Of a stretch of DNA of 64,000 nucleotides, positions 25,951-37,739 are shown one piece after another. Origin of the DNA: Circinella minor (taxonomy: Eukaryota > Mucoromycota > Mucoromycetes > Mucorales > Lichtheimiaceae). Where the stretch lies: NCBI GenBank assembly GCA_016758965.1, contig JAEPRB010000108.1, positions 62,001 to 126,000 on the forward strand, given 5' to 3'. Numbering within the stretch: position 1 is the stretch's first letter; the number at the start of each line of letters is the position of its first letter. The translations under genes and the position numbers were made by a program. Under the pieces are notes generated by a model. It was not told the origin of the DNA. It saw nothing but the letters and a program-made list of their open reading frames with translations, and ran no database searches.

Positions 25951-26674
25951 ATAGGCCAAGCTTAAAAAATTATGAGTGTGTCAATAATTATCAAGAAAAA
26001 TATTGAGTTATTATAATAATTATACTTATAATTGAACATGAAGTTCTTTTTTGAATTTTTTTTTGTTTAAAAATAATACGTAATAATACAACAACAGAAG
26101 AAAATAGTTGTGATTCGCTTACTCTGTAGCAGTAAGAAAGGTGAACATTTTTATATATTTATAAATGTGTGTTTGTTTATGTGAAGCAACAATAAAAGAT
26201 GCAGGTTGCTATTCTTTTAATAAACATTAATTTTCGTCCTTTCAATTTCCTACCACCACAAGATTAATATCAAACTTTAGAGAGTACTTGTGGTATCATT
26301 ATTGTTATTGTTATATATTATTGCTAAGAAAAAAACATTGTATGAAAAGAAAAAGACAAGTTAGAATGATCCTCATAATCATTGTATTTGTTAAAGATCC
26401 TTTTATAAATTTCATGTATCACGGAAAAGATTTAATATACTTTTTGGTTTAAAGGTTGTATTTATATATTTTATTGAACATAGTGTATTATGTGACAAAT
26501 GGAATATTACAAGTATAAGAGGATGTAAAATAAAGAATTTTTTTTTTGTAGGAGAGTAAAGAGTTTGTTTATAAAGAAGGTATATCTTGGCCATAACTCC
26601 AAAAAAAAAGTTACATTTTCAAGAGAGATCACAAAGAGATGTCACAAAAAAAGTGACCCTCGATCTCTCTCGAA

Positions 26675-27180
26675 AAATCACTGGCCTTGGTAGAAACTCT
26701 CAGTTTCGCCCGAAAGCAAGACCGATTGTTTCTTGAAGTACTATCAGTGGGCACGGAAGCAATTTCGATAGCACTTCTTGTCGCCTTGCTACCTATAACG
26801 CACTAAGTGGTCATGCATTAGTACTTGGTCTTCACAAGGCTAAAAAGTAGTGACCGGGTCGGGAATACTCGGTTATGCCCTCGGGCAATTTGATTCGTTC
26901 CCTAAGTACTATCAGTGGGCACGGAAGCAATTTCGATAGCACTTGTTGTCTCGCTACCTAGGCGCACCAAACGGCCATCATTAGTACTCGGTAAAACACA
27001 AGACTGAAAAAGTAGTGGCCGTGGTTCGGAACGCTCAGTTTTGCCACGCCAAGCAAGGTTGATCCGTTCCTAAAGTAACTAACAGTGGGCACAAAAGCAA
27101 TATCGCTAGCACTTTGTTACCTCGCTACCTATAACGCACTCAAGTGGGCATCCAAGTGTACTCGGTAAATCACAAGGCCA
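26675..27180. repeat. three tandem ~168-bp GC-rich units in R1
   Basis: The word AAGTA(C)TATCAGTGGGCAC starts at 26736, 26904 and, diverged, 27073, so the period is 168-169 bp. Each unit also carries a CGATAGCACT(T)..TTG block, a CGCTACCTATAACGCAC-like block, a TACTCGGTAAA-like block and a GTAGTGRCCG block. Units differ by about 15-25 percent. GC content is visibly higher than the surrounding AT-rich DNA. The same array is in R2 near 38894-39400. No protein family is recognised in any frame. Confidence 0.8.
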
Positions 27181-27269
27181 AAAAAATCCAAAAGTCCTCT
27201 GGGAAATCGTCCCAGTCGAGCTTGCCAGAACTTTTATACCAGACAGGCAGCCAAGCATCCTCCCGACGG

Positions 27270-27560
27270 TCCTACAATCCAACTCTGACCCAAAGGCGTG
27301 AAACAATAAAATTATTCTTTCAATAATACCACTTACCTTTAAAAACTTTACCGGGGAGTGGTAAAGTATCCCACTTGATAGACTTATAATCCAACTCTGA
27401 CCCAAAGACATGTGTAGTACCATCATATAAATATGTTTTTTTTTAAAAGAAACATCACGTACCTTTAAAAACTTTACCGGGGAGTGGTAAAGTATCCACT
27501 TGATAGACCTATAATTCAACTCTGACCCAAAGGCGTGAAACAATAAATATAGGCTTTTCA
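27270..27560. repeat. second tandem unit set with CCGGGGAGTGG hairpin in R1
   Basis: The element TTTACCGGGGAGTGGTAAAG occurs starting near 27346 and 27472, period ~126 bp. Each copy is followed by CACTTGATAGACYTATAATYCAACTCTGACCCAAAG; a partial third copy of the latter lies at 27270-27310. TTTACC..GGTAAA forms a small hairpin. On the minus strand each unit ends in TTTTTAAAG followed by GTAAGTG or GTACGTG, which resemble splice donors, so these may be duplicated exon-intron junctions of a minus-strand transcript. Present again in R2 (39489-39770). Confidence 0.7.
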
Positions 27561-29451
27561 ATAACACCACGTACCTTGTGTACCGCACCCAACGCACCCT
27601 CCCAGTCGTTCTGCTTAAGTTATATATATAAAGAACAGTAATTAGTAATTAGTTTGATTCATACAGGACCCTCTCTCTCATTCGTCCTAATTCACGCACA
27701 CATATGTCTCGTTTGATGCCAGTTTTTCGACGTACCGTGATCCAATAACTCTCAACCACAAGACTTTCATAGATATTTTGCCAGACAAGGGAGTTAGGAA
27801 AACCAACAATGTCAAAACAAATGACTTTGCCAAAAAAAAATAGGTACCTTGTCACTATAGTAGAGTAAAGAACATTCTTTTTTTTTATAAAAAAATGAGG
27901 TGATTAAAATAAAAATATTAGTCAAGTAAAAATAAAATGGAGTTAGGAACAATTAAGACAAAAGCATTGTCAAGGAAAAAAAGTAAAACTTTATTTTGTT
28001 ACCATAGATAAAAAACGCCATAAAAATAAAATGCGCGTTCTTCATTTCTAGCAAAAAAAAAAAAAAAAAAAAAAAAAGTCTGATTAGCATAAAATAATTA
28101 AAGTAAAAAAATAATAAAGAGGGGACATGAAGCATAAAATAATGAAGAGGCAGCCAAATGAATTGTCAAAAGAAATAAAAAGTAAAAGAAAAAGAAAAAG
28201 TACAATAGGAACGTTGCCGTTTTGCATAATGCTATTAAAAAATATAAAAAGTTGGGTCTGAAAAGTCTATTATCCAATGAGATAATTCCAAAGAACTGGC
28301 TTCACAGGTACGCCTCCAAATTCACGGATGCGATTATTTTCTATAAAAGTAATAAGAGTCCATTATTTAATATTTTTAGAAGAAAAAACCCCATACATTT
28401 ATATTTTTATTAAATTAAAGTCAACAGATTAAACATGAGGTAAATGTCTAATGGCGTGTTTTTGAGAGATCTATTTAACCAAAGAGTGGTCAGTATAAAA
28501 ATAATTATTGTTATGGTAACAGGTGTGTAGATCAGCTTTTTTTTTTTTAGTCTTAATAGGTCACCATGGGATTCAAAGATTTTTTGCACTTGAAGTTTTT
28601 TTTTTTTATTCCATCATAATACCTGTGAAGAAGGCCCGTGCGTATGATGATCTTTTAATATTATATTTGTTACTCAATAATTTATATAATTATAATGGTG
28701 CCACAAGTAGTCTCTGATAAGCTCAATACTAGCCTTTTAGTGGGAAACAGAATCAAAAGAAAGAAAACCAATGTTTATTGAAAGAATCATAATCTGCATC
28801 TTTTGTTGCGCCACATAAGCAAACACACATACATATTTATAAATATATACCGTAGATACAATTTATAGTCGCTGTACATATAAAAAAACAGTGGTGCAGT
28901 ATTTTATTCCAAGAGGTTCAATTTACTATTAACTTATCTTTGCTATTACCTACATGGTAAAAAAACCCATAATTATTTAAATAGCATTATGAAGAACAAA
29001 AAAAGATTATCCGATATAAAGTAAATGTTTTTTTTTATAACTCGAGCAACTGAATTTTATTAGTTCCATGCCCCACATAATGACTTCATACTATCTGTTA
29101 AAAAAGAAAAAGAGGAATTTAGATTTCAGGTATTAGTACGTCCCCTCGGAGACATACTGTTGCAGCAAGAGAAAAAAAGCCCATGTTTATCATTCGGTCC
29201 CACTGGTTCAAAGAATACCATAAAACTTGAATGCCCAAAATGGGAAGGGTTATGTCGACTCAAGTAACTAAAATGAAGAATTCTTATTTAAAATATGGAT
29301 CAAATGAGAAAAAGAGACTAATGTGTATATAGATAATTTAAAAAATATTATTCAACTATGGGTATATATATGATGCCAGTTATTTCAAGGTGAACAAATA
29401 ACCCAAGAAAACATTAAAAGTAACAATTGAAAGAGTGAAGGAGAGAGAGAT

Positions 29452-29873
29452 TTAAAGGAGCCATATTGCTGACCTGGTTTTTTTTTTTTTTTCGGAGACA
29501 ATAAAGTTGCATTTAATAATAGTAAAGTTTTAAAGTTTCCAAAACAAGAAAAAAAAATATCGGATCATCTCCCCAAAGAAATTAATAGAACAATAATTTT
29601 TGTATAGACTGCATAAAATAATCAAAATAAACATCCATTTATATTGTATATAATATAATATATAGGAAATAAAATAAAAAGGGTATGTGTCTATTGTAGA
29701 TTTTATGCATATAGAAAAAAAAAAAAAAACAAGCTATGATGATCATATGATAGAGAGAAAAATGTATACAGAAAAATAAAGTAAGCAGAGAGAATGCATG
29801 AGAAACAAAAGGAAAACAATAGAAAAAAAATAATAATGAACGGATAATCAATTTTGAATACGATCGGAAAACT
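29452..29873. other. R1 right flank / 3' side of F-box gene
   Basis: AT-rich, with A and T tracts. No similarity by eye to the sequence right of R2, so R1 ends here. The 3' UTR of the F-box gene must lie in it. Confidence 0.4.
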
Positions 29874-30620
29874 CTAATCTGTCAGGGCACAAGTCGTTGC
29901 CGATTTCCATGGGGATACCACCGGAATATTATTATTGTTATATGATTTTATGTTTGTCAATGGAAGCTCGTTTATCCGTGCATTTAATACATTAGGATCA
30001 AGGAGATCCAGATCACATTCAAACGTCTTTGGAATAATTATACATGATGATGGTTCTTTTTGAATAACTTGATATTGTAATTGCCATACACACGAATAAG
30101 CTGTTCTTTTATTTTCTTCATAATTGTTGCTATTGCCTGGATACTTGACAGAATATTCCATTTCTTGTTGTTGTTTGATGGGTAAAGATGGTGTGACAAC
30201 CGGTTTTTTATAAGAAACACTATGTATCCGACGATCTTCCATTCCTGATGGTGATAAAACAATAGTTAATCCATCAATAATAGGTGCTTCAGAAGAAGAA
30301 GAACTAGTATTAAATGTAAGTTGTTGTTGTTGTTGATGTGATGTTGTTGAATTTTTTCTTGCAGTAAAAACAAGTTTTCCTCGTTCTCTATCATAATTTA
30401 ACCATTCAAAATCCATTGGTTTATGTCCAACAAGGCCTGGTTGTTCAATCCATAAACGAATTTTAGAATGTGACATATGTTGTGATGTTAATCGTGGAAA
30501 AGCAAGTGCATGGAATAAACGAGAACAACGACAAAGTTGAAATAAGGATGAATTATCAGCAAATGTGAAGATATGATCGATTAATTCGATTGGAATCATA
30601 GTAGAAGAAATAATTGTCAT
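29874..30620 (-). CDS. F-box protein
   Basis: A single-exon ORF of 248 residues starting MTIISSTMIPIELIDHIF. Residues 8-45 fit an F-box: IPIELIDHIFTFADNSSLFQ, then LCRCSRLFHALAFPRL, with the usual Leu/Pro start and the Cys/Ser-R-x-hydrophobic core. The F-box binds Skp1 and recruits substrates to an SCF ubiquitin ligase. The remainder is hydrophilic with a Gln run (QQQQQ), Ser run and no recognised Kelch, WD40 or LRR repeats, so the target is unknown. The gene lies between repeat R1 and EAF3, both transcribed in the same direction. Intronless structure contrasts with its intron-rich neighbours. Ordinary codon use. Confidence 0.8.
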   Translation of the reverse strand: MTIISSTMIPIELIDHIFTFADNSSLFQLCRCSRLFHALAFPRLTSQHMSHSKIRLWIEQPGLVGHKPMDFEWLNYDRERGKLVFTARKNSTTSHQQQQQLTFNTSSSSSEAPIIDGLTIVLSPSGMEDRRIHSVSYKKPVVTPSLPIKQQQEMEYSVKYPGNSNNYEENKRTAYSCVWQLQYQVIQKEPSSCIIIPKTFECDLDLLDPNVLNARINELPLTNIKSYNNNNIPVVSPWKSATTCALTD

Positions 30621-31148
30621 GATCTAAATTTCATTGTTGTCAAAACAAATAATGTATTTTAATATATTAAATTTTTGATTTAAAAGAAAATTGTATTTAG
30701 AATAATTTTACCTTATTTATTGATAAGACAAATGAAAGAAAAAAAAAAAAAAGAGAAACAAAGAAAACAAGAAGTTTTTGATAAAGGAAATAAAAAAAGA
30801 AAGAAATTAGATGATAGCGTGGTATTTATTTGTGTTTAAAAAAAAAAAAAAGTTAAGGAGATGCAAATGTGAGAAAAGGGCGGAGAGAAGAGGATGATGA
30901 TGAAATTAGTAGAAAAATTATTATATAGTAAATATAATGTGAGGGAGGAGAAGAACGGAAGGATAGATTTCGTTATCAACAGCGATCAGTGAGGAGACAT
31001 TTCTGTATTTATATGTGCATTATCTTTAAATTTGTGTGTGTATAATTATATATATAAGTGTGTGTGTGTGTGTAATGTGCCTGGTGTTGTTGGATCGGAA
31101 CAAGGTAGAAAATAATAATAATAAAGGATGATATCATTTGTGTATAAT
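30621..31148. promoter_or_regulatory. intergenic, EAF3 3' side / F-box promoter
   Basis: Purine-rich AT DNA with A tracts, GAGGGAGGAGAAG stretches and a GT repeat at about 31060-31072. It must contain the F-box gene promoter and the EAF3 3' UTR. No gene is seen. Confidence 0.4.
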
Positions 31149-33046
31149 TTATGGAAAATAATCTTTCTCATGATCTTGTATATATCTAATATATTCATTT
31201 AAAAAATTAGTTCCGTAATTATCTTTTTATGGTAAATCTTCCACCATCATCATTTTCCTTATTTATTTACCTTAATATTTCAAAAAATGATCCTTTTAAT
31301 AATGATAAAGTTTCCGGGTCCACATTTGATTGACTAATTAATGAGGGCATTTGTACTATATTATTTTAATCATGTTTTTTTTTTCTGTTAATAATAATAA
31401 TAATAATAATAAAACACCCATTGATTATATTATTATTTACATACCAAATAGTCGTAATAAATGTTCAATTCCATACATATCACTGGGTAATTTTTCAGGT
31501 ATTTGTACTTCATCTTCAAATTGTTTTCTTTCAACATTATAAAGAAGTGTTGAACCTAAAGATTTATCAAAGTAAAGTTTAATACCATCAATAACTAATG
31601 TGAGTGTTTCGTCATCCCTAAAAAAAATGATAATGAAAATGTTTATGTTAATAAGATAATGATCACGTCTTTTTACAGAAAACAAAAAAAAAAAAAAAAA
31701 CTGACATGTTACACTGGCCATGAGCATATTCAAAGTATTGTTGTAATATTTCAGAAACAGAAGGTGTGCGTGGGAGTGGCGTCAACTGTGCAGAATTTCA
31801 ATTATTGGTGTGAATTATATGATTTTTTATTATGTTAAAAAAACCCCCCCATATATTTGTTGTTACCCGACTCTCTCACACACTGTTTTTTTTTGTCCTC
31901 TCATTCAATTCCTTTTATGCAATATACACTTACTTGTTGGTTTTTTGTTACATTTTCCCAGTCGTCTACAAGATGACCTTTAAGTGATTCTGGGATCGGC
32001 AACTTAAATTCTGATCGTCGTATTGTTTCTTCTTCCTTGAAATATTTTTTTTTTCTCTTTAGTTTTTTTTAAATAATAATAATAATAATAATAATACCTC
32101 CCCCTTTTTTTTTTTATTCCCTAAAACCACTTTGTCTTTATTGAATAATTACCGCTTTTGTTTTATCCGTACTACTATCTCTATGTCGTGTTCTACCACG
32201 TACTTCCACACTATCTTGTCGTGAAATTGTTGAACTTGATCTTGAAGACGGTTTTCGTCTGGAATGCATTTCTTTTAATTGTTGTTGTTTTTGTAGATTT
32301 AATTCTGTCCACTTTAATACGCGTTCATCAGATACCCATTCATCCCACCTTAATAATAAATATTTTAAACAAAAAGGTCAGTTCCCTTTTTTTTTCTTCT
32401 TTGAAGGTGTTAGAGAGAGAGAGAGAGAAAAAAGAAAAAGTAGTGTTTAAAAATAAAATAGTTAAGAGAGAAATACGTGTGAAGTATGTTGAAGGGAGGG
32501 GGGGGTTTGAGGTATGCAAAAATAAAAAAAATAAAAATAAAAGACCGCGTTAAAATAATTTTTAAGCGCGTTTATTGCGGAGAGTGAGAGAGAGTGAGAC
32601 AAGGACGTAAAAAAAAAAAAACTCACGTTTGTTTCCACCCTTTATAATGAACCCAATAATATGGTTTTTTTTCTATTGAATCTTCTTGTCGCAATTCTCG
32701 TTCTAAAATCTAATCACAAAATTAATAAAAAAAAATAAAAAAAAGAGTCATTTAGAGTTTTTATTTATTAAATAAAAGAATATAAAATGAATATGTAGAA
32801 TTAAAGATACAAAAAAAATCTCGGGTGCACTCAATTTACTTTGAACTTTACTCCTTCCCCGAATCCCCCCTATTCTGTTCCATTCAAAAAAAAAAAAAGA
32901 CAATCACCATTTTCATAAAAACCAAAAAAAAAAAAAGAAGAAGAAAAGAAACAAGAAAGTTATCTAACCTTTGCTTCATATAATAATATTCCATGATAAC
33001 ATAATACTTTTTCATTTGTTTCAAATTTAAATTCGTCTTCTACCAT
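31149..33046 (-). CDS. EAF3: Eaf3/MRG15 chromatin protein (chromodomain + MRG domain)
   Basis: Eight exons on the minus strand: 33046-32969, 32709-32627, 32348-32153, 32035-31934, 31785-31706, 31617-31445, 31355-31271, 31185-31149; 277 residues. The chromodomain occupies about residues 7-70 (EKVLCYHGILLYEAKI, then YYWVHYKGWKQTWDEW), with the aromatic residues that read methylated histone H3. A basic Ser/Arg linker follows (RRKPSSRSSSTIS), then the MRG domain from about residue 125: IPESLKGHLVDDWE, LPRTPSVSEILQQYFEYA, and HLLRLF with MPSLISQ. Eaf3 is shared by the NuA4 acetyltransferase and Rpd3S deacetylase complexes. The short last exon ends HEKDYFP. The gene lies in the 12.2-kb interval between repeats R1 and R2. 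Confidence 0.93.
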
Positions 33047-33661
33047 TGACTTGGAAAGTTAAAGAAAAAGAGGTCCGTGTGTAAAGAAGGTTCGCTGTAA
33101 AAAAAAAAAAAAAAAAATAGTTGAAGATCAATTTTTTTTTCCTTTCCAAAACTTGTTTTTTTTTTTTTCACAGTGGTTCATTCGATCCTTTTTATTTATA
33201 TGGTAATAGTAACTAGTTATTAGGTTTTATAAGCAATAAATTAAAAAAAAAAGATAGATTATGCGCCTATAATATTTAAATGTTGATAGAAGTCTATAAT
33301 AATACTCTTTGCTATTAATAATGATAATGTAGAGATAATAGTAACATTTTAAAGGATCTTAATCTACAATTTTATATATATATTCTTATGAAATTTGACT
33401 GTTTCCACCACGACTAACGACATATAATAAGTACATAGATCCTCCCTTGTTTCTTTTATGCAATTTTTTTTTGATTCATGCCAATAAGAAGGAAAAAGAA
33501 TCATTTAGAATGAATATGATATTATTAATAATAAATCTCATTTTATTATTATTATGTATGTTAAAGCAAAACTATTTGACTGTTACACAACATTTACTTT
33601 GTATTTTTGCTAGTTAATACTTTAAAACAAAGTTTATTATTATTATTATTATTATTACATA
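33047..33661. other. intergenic, SEY1-like A 3' side / EAF3 promoter
   Basis: AT-rich with poly-A and poly-T tracts and TTATTATTATT runs. No similarity by eye to repeats b or R. It should hold the EAF3 promoter and the 3' UTR of Sey1-like A. Confidence 0.4.
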
Positions 33662-35951
33662 CTATGGCGTTTGATCAGAAAATCTACCAGCCAAATAAGC
33701 AGCCGGAACAGCAACAAAAGCGTTACCGTAAAACGTAGCAACTGCAGCGATACCAGTGAAACCAGCGCGAAGCAATTCGTGTCGTGCCTTAATAATACCA
33801 TAACATACATGTTAATTAATTATTGATACGTATAAAGAGAAAGAAGAAACATTTAATATAGTTAAAGTAAAGAATATACAAACCTTTTTAAGATCTTCTT
33901 CTTTTTTTATACAAGAGTTATTAAACCTTTCAGAATCATATAACAGTGCGTTTTTAGATAACATGTCGAGAGTAATTTTCAATTCACTATATTCATATTG
34001 ATATGACCAATTTGTATCTGGAAGCACAATTTCTATAAAAAAAAAGGTTCAATATAATATTACTTTAAAAACCAACTTTTTTTCTATATAAAAATAGTGT
34101 ATAGTACCTTGAGCATAAGTTAAAAAGTACTTTTCAACAGTTTCTCTACGTGAAGCGATGATTTTCTCAGTATTATCATATTCCTTGTATTTATATGATG
34201 ATGAGGACTTATTAAAGACAGTAGCCTATAATTATCAATATGAAACATTTATTTTATGAAAATATATAATCAATATGTTTGGCAAAGATTTTTATATTCA
34301 TGTACGTATATCCATATATATATATTTCTTACCTTAAGTTCATAGTCGAACATTTTAACTGCTCTGATATGTAAATTTTTTAACTGGGTGTCAAAGAATA
34401 CACGAAGTCTCACATTAAGTTTTAAGAGTAAATTTTTTTCCTTTTCTTTATAAATTTCTGGTAGATAACAGGAAGCCTTTGTCTGATATTCATTGATCGC
34501 AAGATCTCGGAACGTACGCATACGATAACCTAAATCATTAATAATGTCATCTTTTTCGAGTGTACAAGTCTTTAAAAAATCAATCCTTTTTTCAAATCGT
34601 TTTAAAACATCCTGTTTTTTTTTTTTAAAAAAAAAAGAAAAATTATTTTTAGTGTACGTTTGAATAGGTCCTTTAAAGAAAAGATATCAATATATATATA
34701 TAGTGTGATTAATTCTTACATTTGAAATTTCATCACATCGAAACCCTGACAACAGTTCTTGTTGAGTAGGTAAATCCAAGCTTTTATTCATACAAATTTG
34801 TGTCCAAATGTCAGACACATATTTATGATAAGCATCAATAGGGATCTGTTTGTGATATTCTGGTTGAAACACATAATCTGAATTAGTTTGATTTATGAAT
34901 CGTTGTCGAAGGTTGTCAGCTTCCTTGGCAAACTGTTCAGTGAAAAAAATTCCGTGTGGCAAACCAATAAACATAAAATCAAAAAAATCATGAATGGTAG
35001 TAGTAATAGTAGTAGTCGTAGTCTACATATAATAAATACTTAGAAAGTGAGTCTTTCCTTTTTTTTTTCCAAAAGTTATTATTTAGTTTTATATACCTTA
35101 GTCAATTCTTTCCAAATGGTGTCAAAGCTATCTTGTAAATTTTTCTGTAATTTTTCAATTGGTGTTTGACCACTATAATCACGAATAGCAATCAAAATAA
35201 GAGTCTTTTGTTGAGGTGCTCTAATATTATATTATATCATTAAACATGTTTTATAAATAAAGTGTTAGGCACATAATAATGTAAATTATATTTACCCTTT
35301 TTGATTTTGAAAAAGTTCAAGATTAACTTGAATCACAGTCTTGAGCATACTCATATTACCACCTGCATAAAGATTAACTTGGTTTTCATACAAATTAAAA
35401 ATAACTACTTCACTTGTTGTCAATGCGAATAAAGCTGCTTTACGTTCAAAATCTTGATCTTCACCACGTTCAGCACCATCAGAACCTTCAATATCCATTA
35501 AAATAATAGGTGCTTGTTTTGCACAAGACATCCAAATACCTCTAGTTGTTTGACTACGTCCTTGAGCTGCATCCATGACATCAAAAGAGGTTTCAAATAA
35601 TGTGTTCAACAAAGTACCTAATAAGTTATAAAAAAAAAAAGTCAATGACTGTATTATTAAAAAAGAAATCAATGGAGTAGTAATCATTTTATATAATTAT
35701 TAACAATAATTACTTACTTTTACCAGTACTTTGAGAACCAAAAATGGATACGACATGGTAGTCAAGTTTTGCTTCAGAAAGTTCCCATTTTTGTTTAATA
35801 ACAGTTGATAAATAATCGCTATAATAATAATAGTCAGTTAAAGTTTACTATTATTATTTTTTAACAAAACTATCGATTAGTATGTATACCTAAATTCTTG
35901 ATTCTCATCAATTATTTGATGACATGGATAAATATTATTTTTTACAAGCAT
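33662..35951 (-). CDS. Sey1/RHD3-like dynamin-type GTPase, copy A (short form)
   Basis: Nine exons on the minus strand: 35951-35890, 35818-35718, 35617-35296, 35220-35097, 35022-34720, 34611-34333, 34225-34108, 34032-33884, 33787-33662; 527 residues. Sey1 (RHD3 in plants, atlastin-like) fuses ER tubules. G1 GSQSTGKS is at 48-55, the G2 region SQTTRG at 76-81, G3 DIEG at 96-99 followed by [11 protein letters not shown], and the RD motif (G4) at 175-176. Helical-stalk hallmarks follow: [32 protein letters not shown]. Ordinary Sey1 has about 750-870 residues; here the stalk is cut short and the usual paired membrane helices are replaced by one weakly hydrophobic end ([20 protein letters not shown]). 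The last exon is richer in GC than the rest. Copy B has the same exon pattern, so the short form is not a simple truncation. GTPase activity is likely; membrane fusion is uncertain. Confidence 0.88.
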
Positions 35952-37160
35952 ATTTTGAAATAAGTAGAAAGTGTTGTCAATAAAAAAAAAAGTCTAGAGA
36001 AAGAAAGAAAGAAAATGAAAAAAACTCAAAATTTGAAATTGAGATCCTTTTATACTAATTGTCTCTTGTTGTCGATTAATACATCCATATGTACTAATAA
36101 TAATCCATCACATCAAATATTACTTGAGAAAGAAAGAAAAAACAGGTAATGCGTAATGAGAAAAACAAACAAAAGCAACTTTTTTGATTTTACCAATCAT
36201 TTGTCACAATGGCGGATTCCTAATTTTTATTTCGTTGTTCTCTTTCCCAAATTTACCGTATTTAGTGAAAATCCAAAAATAAGAGAAGCCTTTCTCTCAC
36301 CCGCTTCTTCTTTTCTCATTGATAGCTGGAGGAGAAAAGGTAGTCTAGTGATGGGAAGGAATATGAATGTAAATAGATATGTAGTAATAGATGTAGAAAA
36401 TAAAGGAAAATAGTACACGTATTTTTGAGGTTGATTTGTTGGGAAGAAGATAAATCGTTATGTTTGAGTTGTTGAGTGTTATGCCGAGAAGTACAGTTCC
36501 CAACAAGTCCACAGTATATAGCTAACTGTCTTGTCAATAAGAGCCCAGTATTGATAATGAGAGATGGTGATTTTAGGAATTCCATACTTCTGTTTAGCTG
36601 TCCCTACGTGGTGACTAAATAGTAATTTTGTATGCATAATGATCGATTTAATCAACAAATTATTCTATTGTCGTTACTGCTAATAATATCAAAAATCACG
36701 AACATTACCCATACCAAATAAAACTATATATTAGAAAGTGAAACGTATCAACATTGTTTATTATTATTATTATTTTTACTGATTAAAATAGGTGACAGAA
36801 TCAAATATGTATCTAGTAATACGTTTATGGCATTACGTATTTGAATATTTTATCAAAAAGTTTGGTTTTTTTTATATAGATATCAGTATAAATATCATCT
36901 TATATCAAAAAAAAAAAAAGTGTTAAAAAAAGCAATGCGTGCAACCTTCTCGAGAATTAAAATCATAAGATTTTATTTATACTTGAGCTGGATAAATAAT
37001 ATAATTGATCAATACTATTATTTTTTTGTCGTTAATAATAAAACCATCGGATGTATAGCCGTCCGCAGTGATTTAAATATTAATATTAGTTCTTCCATTT
37101 CTCACGACCTTATACTAAAACTTTCTATAACTATTATAACTTGACTATATATATAGCTAT
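35952..37160. promoter_or_regulatory. upstream region of Sey1-like A, duplicated upstream of copy B
   Basis: The stretch 35952-36750 resembles 45935-47950 upstream of copy B in pieces: the CAATT..TTGTC leader, the GGAATATGAATGTAAA and ACAGTTSCC blocks, and the segment GATCGATTTAATYRACAAATTATT near 36643 and 47825. ORFs in it are different in the two copies, so it is probably noncoding promoter DNA. The rest to 37160 is AT-rich without a gene. Confidence 0.5.
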
Positions 37161-37736
37161 TGAAGCGTTCAATGTGTGATTGAAGTACTTCGTATAAAGA
37201 TATAAAATAAAGAAGAAATAACACACTATAGTTGTATTTGAATAATAAATTATATGAAATAGAATAGAAATTTGGATTGTGGGAGCTCTTATATTCAGGA
37301 ATATTACGTATGAATCCACAAAAGAGAAATCTTATAATGGGTTTACGTAAGAGGCTTTTTTATGCTCAAAGAAAACTATTGTCAGGTCAATTTAATTGTA
37401 AAAAGACTGAAAGATTTAAATGGTAAAGAGAGAACTAAAAAAATATTTTATTTAAAATAATTTAAGGGTTATTCATACTATTTGCAATGACGAAAAAGTA
37501 TCGTCGCTTCGACATAAATGTGTCGCAGCACGTACCAATATAATATCACCTAGTTTGGCATTTTGTGATACTTTAACTGTGATATAAATAATAATACTTA
37601 TAATGATGATAATGATGATAATAAATGGTGATAATGATAACAAAGATAATAATAATAATAATACTAAAGAATAAAGATAATAATTATGATGGTAACTATG
37701 TTGGTATAAAAATGTTTTTAATTTTTATACGTTACA
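37161..37736. repeat. repeat b (LTR-like direct repeat, TG...CA)
   Basis: A 576-bp block beginning TGAAGCGTTCAATGTGTGAT and ending ATACGTTACA. It recurs at 42744-43331 (b') with roughly 80 percent identity by eye and one diverged internal stretch. Together they bracket R2 and the MITE. TG/CA ends and direct orientation resemble retrotransposon LTRs, but no clear primer-binding site, reverse transcriptase or matching target-site duplication is seen. Confidence 0.7.
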
Positions 37737-37739
37737 CTA

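Larger units (their letters stand above)
25521..29451. repeat. R1: first copy of ~3.9-kb direct repeat
   Basis: This block recurs at 37740-41694 in the same orientation, offset about 12.22-12.25 kb. By eye the first ~600 bp differ at roughly one base in ten, while 26170-29200 is nearly identical, with a few substitutions and small indels. Edges: GAGCAAGCCAATTC on the left (with weaker similarity reaching GTATAATAAA) and GAGAGAGAGAT on the right. No transposase, reverse transcriptase or long ORF is visible. A GC-rich core lies at about 26640-27610. No clear terminal inverted or long terminal repeats are seen at the block edges. It is either a non-autonomous or decayed mobile element or a segmental duplication. 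Confidence 0.9.

Noticed and set aside
27106..27597. 163-residue minus-strand ORF in the R1 core (and 39325-39645 in R2)
   Set aside because: It is the ~126-bp tandem unit read through, including the likely splice-donor sequences; the frame is shorter and interrupted in R2. No family resemblance.
32158..32553. 131-residue plus-strand ORF over EAF3
   Set aside because: Antisense shadow of EAF3 exon 3 and intron sequence.
36156..36585. Overlapping ORFs on both strands upstream of Sey1-like A
   Set aside because: Not preserved in the duplicated upstream block of copy B; low information content.
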